From assembly GCA_027943245.1 (NCBI GenBank), contig JANDJZ010000672.1, positions 1-19,921 on the forward strand: a stretch of DNA of 19,921 nucleotides, given 5' to 3'. Under the pieces are notes generated by a model that had not been told where the DNA came from, searched no databases, and worked only from the letters and a program-made list of their open reading frames with translations. How positions within the stretch are numbered: the first letter of the stretch is position 1; each line of letters opens with the position of its first letter. Both the position numbers and the translations under genes were made by a program. Source of the stretch: Acanthamoeba sp. SK_2022b. Lineage: Eukaryota > Discosea > Longamoebia > Acanthamoebidae. Below, piece after piece: positions 1 to 9,471 of the stretch.

Positions 1-1
1 G

Positions 2-60
<59 letters not shown>

Positions 61-92
61 ATGAGAGATCTGACGCGCTTGGCCGTACGCAG
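1..92 (+). repeat. (GT)n microsatellite and 3' end of an intron
   Basis: About 28 GT units (3-59) are followed by a short unique stretch that ends in CGCAG at 88-92. Coding sequence in an open frame starts right after it, without a convincing ATG, so this is read as the 3' end of an intron whose upstream exon lies outside the window. The same arrangement of a dinucleotide repeat inside an intron recurs in other genes here. Confidence 0.6.
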
Positions 93-1602
93 TGAATGTG
101 GACCAGGCCGTGCCCAAGCCCAACTTCAAGGACATCTTCTCGGCGCACCTCGGGAAGCTCCACCTCGCCGCGGCAGCCACGCCCGGCACGGTCCCCGCCG
201 TCGGCGCCGCCACGGCCAACGGCTCGGTCCCGTCTCCGCGGCGCAAGGACAGCGGCGGCGGCGGCGGCCACCACCAGCCCCGTCAGACGGCGGCTCCCAA
301 CGCCGCTGTCGCCGGCGCCGCCGCGCCTCCGCGTCGCCAGCAGCGGGCCCGCAACTACGAGTTTGCCGAGGTGGGCGAGGGCGCCGCCAGCAAGCCCGCG
401 CCGACGTTCGATCAGCCGGACGAGTACGACTTCCAGTTCACGTCCTCGGCCGCGTCGTCTCGTCCTGGCCCGCCGGGCCAGCCGGCGCCGGGGTCGACCG
501 CGGCCGTCAACGGCGGCGACGAAGACGACGACGAAGACTACTTTGACGAGTACGACGACGACAACGACGACGGCCAAGACAAGGTCGAGCAGCAACCCGC
601 CGTGCCCACGTTCTCGGGCCTGTTTGGTTCGTCGTCGTCGGTTGTGGCTCCGGTCAACCGCAGCGCCCAGCCATCACCGCAGCAACAGCAGCAGCAGCCT
701 GTCGACGCGAGCAAGGCGGGGCCGTCGCCCGTGCCGCAAGGGCTCGACACGGCCAAGAAGGGCGTGCTGTGCGTGCCCAACCTGCCGCAGCAGCCCGCCG
801 GCAAGAGGGGCCACGGCCACCACCAGCCCAGGCGCACCCTGTCCCTGGGCCAGCGCACCTTCAAGGAACGCGGGCCGCGCGTGCGCGTCGAGAAGCCCGT
901 CATCGTGATCGACGCCCCCAACGTGGCCATGGTAACTCTGCATTCCTGGCATGCCTGTCCACATTCCTTACAACTGACATCGCATTCTTCTTTGCTTTCT
1001 GTGCGACACACGCAGCGCCATGCCAACAACAAGCGGGTGAGCGTGCGGGGCGTCCAGCTGGCCATTCAGTACTGGGAGAAGAAGGGCCACCAGGTCATCG
1101 CCTTCATCCCCGAGCACTACCTCTCGCGCAAGGCACCGCCGCCGGGCCAGGTGCAGACCGTGGGCGAGTACATGCCCATGGCCGACGACCCCGACCTGCT
1201 GGCGCGCCTCGTCGACGCCGGCTCCGTGGTCCTCTGCCCGCCGCAGGACTACGACGACTCCTACTGCATCGAGTACAGCAAGAGGTGCGCCCGCGCTGTC
1301 CCCCATCTCTCTGCCCAACGCTCGCTAACCACGACACGACACGACACGACACGACACGACACGACACGACACGACACGACACGACACGACACGTGTCAAG
1401 GCATGGGGCGTACATCGTCACGAACGATCGCTACTGGGACCACATCGCCAGGCAGCCGGAGGACCAGCGCCGGGGCGTCACCAAGTGGCTCCGGGAGCAC
1501 TGCATCTCGTTCACGTTTGCCAAGAACGAGTTCCTGCCCAACCCCGACTTTGCCTTCTTGCCGGCCGTGCCCCAGACCGCCGAGGCCGAGGCCGAGAAAT
1601 AG
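93..1602 (+). CDS. Regnase/Zc3h12a-like NYN (PIN-like) ribonuclease, 5'-partial
   Basis: Three visible exons: 93-931, 1016-1284 and 1401-1602 (TAG). The introns are 84 and 116 nt, and the splice phases match. About 435 residues are visible. Residues 1-265 are low complexity, with an acidic Asp/Glu run and poly-Gln. Residues about 267-430 resemble the RNase_Zc3h12a domain, a Mg-dependent endoribonuclease fold that cleaves mRNA in animals (Regnase-1/MCPIP1). Visible motifs are VIVIDAPNVAM, then CPPQDYDDSYC, then AYIVTNDRYWDH. These supply Asp273, Asp359, Asp360 and Asp378 in visible numbering, with spacing close to the four catalytic Asp of Regnase-1 as I remember them (141, 225, 226, 244). The protein ends shortly after the domain and shows no CCCH zinc finger, unlike animal Regnases. 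The N-terminus lies beyond the left edge. Nuclease activity is inferred from the family; the RNA target is unknown. Confidence 0.85.
1331..1393 (+). repeat. (ACGAC)n pentanucleotide tandem repeat in an intron
   Basis: About 12.5 near-perfect copies of a 5-bp unit fill over half of the second visible intron (1285-1400) of the ribonuclease gene and end seven bases before the acceptor AAG. The tract lies between the exon encoding the YDD motif and the exon encoding the TND motif. It is likely to be length-polymorphic. Confidence 0.95.
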
Positions 1603-2172
1603 TCGCGCGCGCGCCGGCCACCCTACGTAGCACCACGCGCGCGCGTACGCGCACGCACGCACACGACACGCCGTTCCGCCGCACGTCAACCGAATCTCCC
1701 CCGAAGCATCAGCGTTGCCTTCAGCCAGAGACGGCGTGTGGGACAAGGCAGAGAGCGAGAGAGGAAGGGGAGGAGGAGGCGTCACACCACTTCACTGGAC
1801 CGCGACGCCAACATGGAAGCTCGAGTCTCCGACCGAATCGTCGCCGCCATCCGCTTCGCTGATCTACTCCCACCTCCTCACACATCACCAAACCTCCCTC
1901 CTCCACTACATCCATCTTCTTCAGATGTTTTCGCACACAGGCGTCACTTTTTGCTGTCGTCAGCATCGTGATCTATTTCAATGCATACATCGCACCATCT
2001 TCATCGACGTCGTCACTTGGTTGCGCACTGGACGGAGATGGTGGTTAAAGTACATTATGAATATTGCTTCGGGTCCTACACAATAGTCTGTTATTACACA
2101 GTTACTGTTACACACCACCGCACAACACACACATGATCTTCTTCAAAAGCCCAACTGGCCTGGTGTCTCGCG
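1603..2172. other. Convergent intergenic region (two 3' flanks)
   Basis: 570 bp lie between the stop codons of the ribonuclease gene (+) and the membrane-protein gene (-). The first 60 bases are CG/CA-rich with alternating GC and ACGC runs. The rest has no ORF with coding character, no tRNA-like fold and no canonical AATAAA that I can see. It probably holds the 3' untranslated regions of both genes. Confidence 0.5.
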
Positions 2173-3786
2173 CTAATGGACGGCGTAGTTGGGGTGGTGG
2201 TGCGTGGTCATCCACCGGTTGTGGCGGGGCACGTAGTTGCGGGGAGTCTGGACCCAGCTCGGGCGCCGCGGAGGGTGGACCGTGCCACGTGCTAGAATCT
2301 GCTGTTGCTCTCGTATCTGCTTCTCCAACCACACGCTGTATGTGCTGTGGTGAAGGAGGAACCGTGGTGAGTGCGGGTGAACGAGGGTGGCGCTCCACTA
2401 TGTGTACGTACTGGCACGTGGAGAAAGCTTTTCTGGACCACTCCGCCGTTTGGGCTTCTGGGTATTCTGTGTGTCATGCAGAGGTAAGCTCGGGCAGATG
2501 GTCGCAAGGGAACAGAGAGCGTAGAGAACAGGGTGGGGTATGGGGGCGCCACCTTTCAAGAACCCTCCGAATTCGTTGAGAGAGATGACGCTGTAGGAGC
2601 TGCGGTACTGATAGCCCGCATAGAACAAAAGCCCCATCTCAACTGCGAGCAGCGTGTAGAGCAATAGTCCTATCCATCGCCATGACGCTGACTCTGTCCT
2701 GGCGCTCAGGGCAGACGAACCGGACGACAAGTATGTCCGGTTCGATGACAGGCTCCTACTGCGCTGCCATACGACCCTCTTCCTCATGAAGGCAGCCCCG
2801 CTGGCGGCGCTCATGCAAGCCCTCCTCCCAAGGAGGTCCCCTCGTGCCACCTCCTCTTCGTCCGATTCGTAGTCGCTGCTGCCCATCTCAGAGTCGTAGT
2901 CCGCCATGTCCACGTCGGGCATGTCCTGCACGCTCGAGAAGGAGAACGAGGACGACCGCTGGGTGGCGGGCGTCTCGAGGTTGTTGCGGGCCGCCAGCAG
3001 TCTCAGCGGGCTCTGCGAACTGCTGCGCTCCTGTGCCAGCTTGCTGTCGATCTCGCCCTCGGAGAAGGACTTGGCCAGGGGTATGACGTTAAGTGTGTTG
3101 CCCATCGACTTGGGCGGAGAAGACTTGTTCGTGTAAGCGGCTGCAGCGCTCGTCGCAGCTCCCCCCGTAGGCCTGGGGGAGCCCGCAGAGCGTACGGGCA
3201 CCGCAGATGTTGAGAAGGAGAGGGGAGATGTATATGCGCTCGTGTAGGCGTTGTAGCTGTTGAAGAGGTTGGCCTCATTCGAGTCGCTGTCGCTGTTGCT
3301 GGGGCTGGTGGCTTGACCTCCCTGCTGTTGCGGCTGCTCCTGCTGCTGCTGATCAAAGAGCTGTCTGGGTGCGAGTTGCTTCAAAGATGAATTCGACGTC
3401 GAAGGTGGCGATGATGAAGCCGAGTCAGCGTCATCCTCGTCTTCTTGATTGCACAGCGGAGCTGGTGTTCGAAGTCGATTGGGGGCCGATGCAGATAGTA
3501 TTGAACGAGCCGCTTCCACGGTCGGGAAGGGAGGTTGTAAGGGAGGTCGGTGGCGATTGACGTCTTCAAGGAGATCACAGGTCTCGGCTGCAGCAGAACC
3601 CTGGAAGAAGGAATCAAAGCTGCGTGGCCGCCACCGGGAGTCATCATCTCCCGCTCCTCGCGAGGAGGTTGAGAGCGGTGAGGTCAAAATGTCCTCCTTG
3701 GCCAGGGAGGTTGCTGTTGGCCCCTTGTAGCTCGAATTAGCTCTCAGCCTCCTCAACACGGGGCTATAGTTAACTGGGCTGTTCAT
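2173..3786 (-). CDS. Single-pass membrane protein with long disordered N-terminal region, function unknown
   Basis: Three exons on the minus strand: 3786-2553, 2466-2412 and 2335-2173 (TAG). The introns are 86 and 76 nt, and all phases agree, giving about 483 residues. Residues 1-370 are rich in Ser, Gln, Pro and Asp, with a poly-Gln run and an acidic patch (DYESDEEEVA), and look disordered. One strong membrane segment follows (WIGLLLYTLLAVEMGLLFYA) near residue 380. The tail of about 85 residues has a short charged helix (VWLEKQIREQQQILARG) and ends basic and His-rich. There is no signal peptide, so a type II-like or tail-proximal anchor is possible. I do not recognise the family. The start ATG follows a CA-rich leader. 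Confidence 0.7.
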
Positions 3787-3995
3787 GTGTGTGTCTATGT
3801 TGTCCTTCTCGTTTATCTATTGTTGGAATAAGCAGAGCTCCAAACTGGATGCCCGCCGAGGGCGCTACGCTACGCCAAGCCTAATTTAGGCATAGCAAAC
3901 AAAAAAGAAACAACCAGCGTTGCATGTTTGGATTATTTGTGTATCTACAACAAAACTGTGGCCAGCCTTCTCTCTTCTCTTCCCTCGTATGTGCC
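3787..3995. other. Intergenic spacer between two minus-strand genes
   Basis: 209 bp hold the 3' flank of the RasGEF gene and the promoter and 5'UTR of the membrane-protein gene. A 13-bp near-palindrome (GCCTAATTTAGGC, 3878-3890) is the only symmetric element I noticed. No TATA box is clear on the minus strand. Confidence 0.4.
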
Positions 3996-6900
3996 TCAGC
4001 CTGTCTTTTTCTTGTCGGTGAAGGTCTTTTTGACTGCGGCGGAAAGGGAGAGGCCCACGCCTCGTATGGAGCCGACCCGCTTCCACTCGTCCCTGCGCCC
4101 AAAATCGATCTTGTCCCTATTCCACGCCCGTGTCAGCCACGTGTGCGGGCGCGCGCGTGTGCGTGTGTGCGTACTTTTCCTTGCTGCTCCTTCGCCGAAC
4201 TACGGAGATGGGACTCTCCTGCGCCGGTTCGCAGCTGCGCGAGCGCAGCCCGAGGTCCCTGTCGCTCAGCACCACGGGCGGGTTGGCCAGGTACTGCCGG
4301 ATGACCCCCACCTCTTCGAACCTGAGCGGCGCCGACTGCAGCGTCGCGATGTCCAGCAGCACCTGCCCCACTTGCCGCATCTTCTCGAAGTTGACCCACA
4401 CCAGCTGGACCGTGGCCGTGCTACCGCTGCTGCTCGCGCGATTGGTGCCCGACGACGAGAGTGACTGATCGCTCGGCGTGACGCCGCCGGTGCTTCCGCT
4501 CAGCGCACTATCTCCCCCACTCGCCTCGCCCTTGTCCTTGTCCTTCTTCGACTTCTTTTGCCCCTGCCCAGCGTCGCCGCTTTCCCTCCACTTGAGGTCC
4601 TTCCTCTCACCGCCTCCGCCGCCGGCACCGACTACACTGCCCGCTCCGCCGCCATTCCCGTTTCCATTGACGCCGCCGACGCCGACGCTGCCCCTGCGCT
4701 TTCGCTTGGGGTGGGCGAGGAAGTTGGGCTGTCGGTCCTCGACGACGCCGAGGTCATAGAGGAGCAGCTCGCGGTAGGGCACGAGCGGGGGCGACAGCTC
4801 AGACATGTAGGCTTTGAGCCTCGCGTAGCCGTCGGCCTGCATCACCAGCTCCTCGAGGGCTCGCAGCTTGGCCGTGTACTTGGGCGGCACGCTCTTCCAC
4901 GCCACCTTGAGCCTCGCCACAAACCCGGTCCTACACACATACGTTCAGCCACCCAACACACGAAGTTGAGAGCGCGCGCCAAGGACTCGCGGGATACCTG
5001 AGAGCGGTGATGATCTGGACCGTCCCGTTGAAGTTGTTCAGGGACAGACAACACTGGGATGGACAAGAGTGAGACTCATCACGACTCATCACAGCAAGTA
5101 TGTAGAGGGAGGGAATGGTATTGGCTACATTAAAAATGTAGTAGACATTAAAGATATAAGTATAGATGTACCTCGGCAATCTCTATGAATCGCTGGATGA
5201 CGATGGCGCGCTGCTTTGGGTTGGGAGTCATGACGATCTCCGTCGCGGCCCAGTTGATGCCCTACCATTTAAAATGTCCCACGCCAGAGATCGATGAGCC
5301 ACGCTACCTTGCGCACCAGTGAAGTTGGAGAGGGCAATGATGACAGGAACCTTCTCGTAGTGAGTGCACCACTTCTCGATGACAGGAGACGACAAGGGGC
5401 TGTCCCACGCCTTGGCCACGAACTCGTGATGTGGAATGGCCGCGAACAGCTCCCAGTCAATCAACGCCAGCTGGCGCGCGACTTCCAACGGGTGAAAGTC
5501 GAGAAGCGAGGGATATTGAAGCTGGCGCGGGACGAGCGGCTTGGGCGCGTCCTTCATCACCACAGTCGGCCGCTTCCCTGGCTTGTCCTGCTTTAGCTGC
5601 GCCTTGGCCTACGGTCGACAAAATATGTTAGTCGACAAGAAACCACACGCGTGTAGCGGAAGCAGTACTCGAGAGATGCGAAGGACGGCCTGCCAGTGGA
5701 GGGACTTGCCGCCGAAGCGTGGCATGACCTTCTCGAAGGCCTCGAGGTCTTTGAACAGCGCCTGGTCGGCCGCGAAGTCAGAGTAGAACGTCTCCAGCCA
5801 TCTCTTCAAGATGTTCACCACCCTGCACGTAGCACCATCATAGGGTTGAGCGGGAACATCGCGTGGCGTGATGCGCGGCAGTGATGGCGCGTGAGGCTCA
5901 CCTTAACCTAAGGTAAAGCAGTTGCGATCGCAGGCTCTTGTGGGCCTTGCTGGCTCGCGTTGTCAGCGGCACGCTCACGTAGATGTCCCGTAATCGCAAG
6001 AACAGATCCCTCGAGCTGATGAAGTAGCGATGCGTAGCCAGGAAGATGTCCACGTACGTCGAGTCTGCATTGGGGAGGAGCTCGGTCAGCGGCCAAGTGG
6101 ACCCTCCTCTTCAGGAAACGCCATCAGCACGCACCAATCGTGTCCTCCTCGTGGAAGAGAGCCGCAAGGAGCCCGTCCACCGTGCCCGAGACTGGGTAGC
6201 CGTCTACGTACTTGACCTCCTACATCGATACATACACACATACACGCATAGACCCCAACACTGAGATCTCACCCGCACATACGCCGATGCGATCGTGGTC
6301 GCACCATCATCCGCTTGTGCTGAAGCTCTTCCAGCTGTCGTCGGCAGTCGGCCAGCACCGCCTGCTCCTCGGGCGACAGGTGCACCTCTTCTTCGTCGTT
6401 CATAGTCTTCGTGGCGATGTTGCTCTTGTCCTCCCCTTCTCCTTTCATGTCGCCTCCTGCCATCGTGATGACAGCCGCATCGCGTGGCTGGCCCTCGACC
6501 GAGCTCCTGCGCGGCGTCTGCTCGCCGTCTGACTCGTCGTCGTCCGGCTCGGTGTCCGACGCCTCGGAGTTGTCGACGCTGTCCTCGATGGCGTCGGACA
6601 GGAGGTCGGTCGCTGTCTCGGAGAGGTCTGTCGTGGAGAAGGACGACGTGCGCGAGACCGACGTGATGCTGTTGAACGTCGAGCACGACGAGAGAAAGAG
6701 GTTGCTCGATTCGCTCGACGAGGCCATGGACAGGGACGACGACAGCGTGTCATTGAGCGAGCCAAAGGCGAACGACGCCGAGCGAAATGAAGGCGCGCGG
6801 GAGGCTCGTCGTGCGGCGACCACCTCGCGCCAGAGGATCGACCCGCTGCGATGTCGGCCCATGACCTCGAACCTGGTATCCTTCACTATCTCCTTGGGGA

Positions 6901-8990
6901 CCTCCTCTCGCACGGCCTCCACCAACACTGGCCCCGACACGAGCGTCGACACCAATCCTATGCAGGCAGGTCCAAAAAAGGTTGCTGACGTCAGCAACGT
7001 GAAGGGACAACAGAGATGGCAAAGTAGAGGGGGTGAGGGACCTGAGTTGGTCTTGTAGACCTGTTGCACGGAGTAGTCCCACGAGGAGAGGAAGCGCTCG
7101 CTCTTAGTTCGTCTCACTTGTCCCCGAGACGCCCCAGACTTGGTCTCTGCAATGACACGACGTACACACCCAAGGCCCATTAGCGCCTGCAACCTTGGCA
7201 ATGTTCTACGAGTAGCTCAGCCCACCTGTTTGTTTGCGTTGTCTGACGACGGTGGTGGTGCCCCTGCGCCTTCTGACCCCGCCCCCGGCCTCGTCGTCGA
7301 GCTTGATCTCGCTTAGCTGCAGAGCGCCGCGGCCGCTGGTGGCCTTGAGGGCTCGCGATTCCTCCTGAGACTTGATGGCCACCAGGATATGATGTGGCAG
7401 CGATCGCAGCTCCGGCTTGAACCCGCTCAGGAACTCTTTCGAGCTCGTCTCCTCCAACGGCGACGAGGCCGACGACGAAGGCGATGTTGATGACGACGGT
7501 GACAGAGGCGAGGGCTGTGCAGACGATGGAGAGTTGGGCGATCTGTCCGTAGTCGGCCGCGGAGAAGACAATGGCGACAGCCAAATCGGTGGCACGGGGC
7601 TAGGCGTCGTTGCGCGAGCAGTGACAGGCGCGGCGGCAAGGTCGCCTGGCGTCCCTTCATCGACGTCGGCTGCTGGGGACCTGCTGGGCGTATTCAAAAC
7701 TGGTCGGGCGGACACGGCTCGGGACATGGAGGGAGCTGCCTGCAGGAGAGTGGGTTGAGCCTGCTCCCAACACGACATTGACTTGGGCCTCACGCCGGTA
7801 CTCGCCGACAGCAAAGGCGGTGGCGACGACGAAGCCGACGATACTGAGGGCGAGGGCGGGGGCGAGGACGGGGCATGCTCGATGACCAACACCGACGGCG
7901 GTGGCGATGGCGGTGGCGACTCGAGCAATTCGATGGCGCCAAAGATCATGTCGTCGACCATGTAGTCAACGGTGGACTTACGTTTACGCGCCTCCTTGCC
8001 CGCGCGCGCCAGATCGAGCCACCTGAGCTGCGATGATGTGGGGGGTGGTGGCGGTTGCGCCTGTTCCATCATCGCCACCATTGGCCCCAGAATATCAGAG
8101 TTTGCGAGTGCACGGGCCCGATGTCGCCGCGTGCCCAGCAGGTCCTCGAGTATGTCGTCCACCATGTCGTCCGCGCCTGACGTGGCTTCGAGCAGTGATG
8201 AAGACGTCGAGGAGGCGCCGATATCGGTGTCCCAGGGGACGTGTCGTCGAATGCCCATGCGCGCCCACAGGCGATCGCCGTTCTTGTCCTCTTCGCCAAA
8301 GATAGACCGCACCAGCTCTTCAGCGGTGGCGGCGCTCACTTCGCTCTCCCGCTTGCTCGTTTCCTGCTGACGCATCTCGGTGCGCATCTTTTGGATGAGC
8401 CGGGCCCTCTCCTCCCGTTCACTGTTCCCCGTGTGCGTGACCTCGTAGTTGACCACCCTCTTCTCCGAGCTGTAGCGAATGAGCCTTCGCGCAGCCGACG
8501 AGGGCTTGGGTAGCACCACACTGCCACCCTTGGTCTCGTTCTCTCTGGTTTTGGCCTGCGACGTCGCGCTCGGGCTCCCCCCAGTCGCCGAGGGGAGCTC
8601 GAGGGGTCTGAAGACAACGTCCCTGGTGGCGCCTACGCAAACCACGCGCGCTCGCTTTGGGGTTGTCAGAGATGGTGGTGGTGGGTCGCTAATCGTCACG
8701 TCCACCGTTGACACAGTTTCGGGTCGCCTCACGCGCAGCGTGTTCAGGCCGTAGGCTTGGTTGGTCGTCCTGGTCTCCCGCGTCGCTTCGCTGGCACCAC
8801 CAGTGCCGCTGCCGCCAGCGGTTTGTCGCAGTGGCAGCTCGCGAACGGCGTAAAGTGGATTAATCTTTCGCTGCACCTGAGGTTCTCGGTCCTTCTTCTC
8901 CTTGTCTTTGTCTCTATCTTTGCTCCCCAGAACGTTCGGGCGCCATGACTGTCCCCCGTTCCTCTTTCTAACCTCTTTCGGTTCGTCCAT
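3996..8990 (-). CDS. Ras guanine-nucleotide exchange factor (RasGEF_N + Cdc25-type RasGEF)
   Basis: Eleven coding exons on the minus strand: 8990-7226, 7146-7042, 6957-6305, 6219-6135, 6064-5902, 5822-5669, 5608-about 5315, 5261-5172, 5053-4998, 4930-4175 and 4116-3996 (TGA); about 1413 residues. A RasGEF catalyses GDP release from Ras-family GTPases at membranes. Residues 1-830 are low complexity (Ser, Pro, Asp). The RasGEF_N domain covers about 835-975 (GTVDGLLAALFHEEDTI, YVDIFLATHRYF, ILKRWLETFYSDF). The catalytic domain starts near 1005 (FHPLEVARQLALIDWELFAAI) and includes INWAATEIV, RFIEIAE, LNNFNGTVQIITALR and a final VNFEKMRQVGQVLLDI block. A disordered insertion of about 100 residues interrupts it before that last block. 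The 3' end of exon 7 is uncertain because the strong GT donors give the wrong phase. The ATG is directly preceded by an in-frame TAG, which supports the start. Confidence 0.88.
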
Positions 8991-8997
8991 CTATGCG

Positions 8998-9080
8998 CTG
9001 CGGCGAGAGCCGGGGGGGGGGGGTGCTTCTCCCGGGCCGGGCTCGGCCGAGGTGGAAAGATTAACGGCTCAGGCTCTTAC
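8998..9080 (-). other. Probable 5'UTR intron of the RasGEF gene
   Basis: On the minus strand TGGAG|GTAAGAG (donor at 9080) is followed 83 nt later by CGCCGCAG|CGCATAG, eight bases before the RasGEF ATG. The size and signals match the coding introns of this window. A C-run on the minus strand (the G-run at 9011-9023 on the plus strand) lies just upstream of the acceptor and could serve as its pyrimidine tract. Confidence 0.6.
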
Positions 9081-9182
9081 CTCCAGATCTTTCGATTTGC
9101 ACCGGTGAAAGTGTTGGCGCCAGCACAGGTATACATTGTCCGTTTTCAACGACTGCAAGACCTTAAAAAGGGTCGCTAGGAG

Positions 9183-9190
9183 CATATAAG
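9183..9190 (+). promoter_or_regulatory. TATA-like element upstream of the USP gene
   Basis: CATATAAG lies 282 bp upstream of the assigned USP ATG. If used, transcription would begin near 9215 and leave a 5'UTR of about 250 nt that contains an upstream ATG at 9208 (stop after three codons) and others near 9344. It could be a chance match. Confidence 0.3.
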
Positions 9191-9471
9191 GGGAATCGAG
9201 CGATTGCATGTCAACCTAGTCTGTGGTCTCCCTCGTTTTGGGCAATAGAAAAAAACAGCCGAAAAAAAAATACGGCGCTAATTATTTCTATTGATTTTAC
9301 GAAGCCACGTAGCCGGGTAAGCTGGGGCAGCTCATTTCGAGTCTGATGATGATGCAACACCCGAGCGGGGCGTCGCCCGAGAGGGTGCCGGACCCAGGTG
9401 AGGCCGAGGGCGAGGCAGATGACGATCAGGAGGATGAACAAGAGGTGCATAGCGGCAAGGATTCGGCGGTA

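Larger units (their letters stand above)
8991..9471. promoter_or_regulatory. Shared divergent promoter region (RasGEF / USP)
   Basis: 481 bp separate the ATG of the minus-strand RasGEF from the ATG of the plus-strand ubiquitin protease. The region holds the RasGEF 5'UTR intron, a TATA-like CATATAAG on the plus strand at 9183-9190, a TTTTTAAG-like stretch on the minus strand near 9165-9172, and an AT-rich segment at 9248-9300 that stands out against the GC-rich surroundings. No other gene is supported here. Confidence 0.5.

Noticed and set aside
59..595. Minus-strand ORF antisense to the N-terminal part of the ribonuclease gene
   Set aside because: Val/Arg-rich composition mirrors the Asp-rich sense strand; it is a shadow of a GC-rich exon.
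1715..2579. Several overlapping short ORFs on both strands in the convergent intergenic region
   Set aside because: None has domain character, consistent codon use or matching splice phases; part of the interval is covered by the real 3' exons of the minus-strand membrane-protein gene.
6270..6304. RasGEF exon 3 extending to a GTGAG donor near 6270
   Set aside because: It gives the wrong phase for the RasGEF_N exon that follows. The ATG|GTGCGA donor at 6304 gives an 85-nt intron and keeps the frame.
6411..7058. Long plus-strand ORF antisense to RasGEF exon 3
   Set aside because: It is the complement of a Ser/Asp/Glu-rich coding exon with strong GC third-position bias, which often leaves the reverse frame open. 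It has no domain or splice signals of its own.
9346..9471. Longer N-terminus of the USP protein starting at the ATG near 9346
   Set aside because: The finger normally begins within a few residues of the start in USP44-like proteins, which fits the ATG at 9472. The upstream part is acidic low complexity, and starting there cannot be excluded but is less likely.
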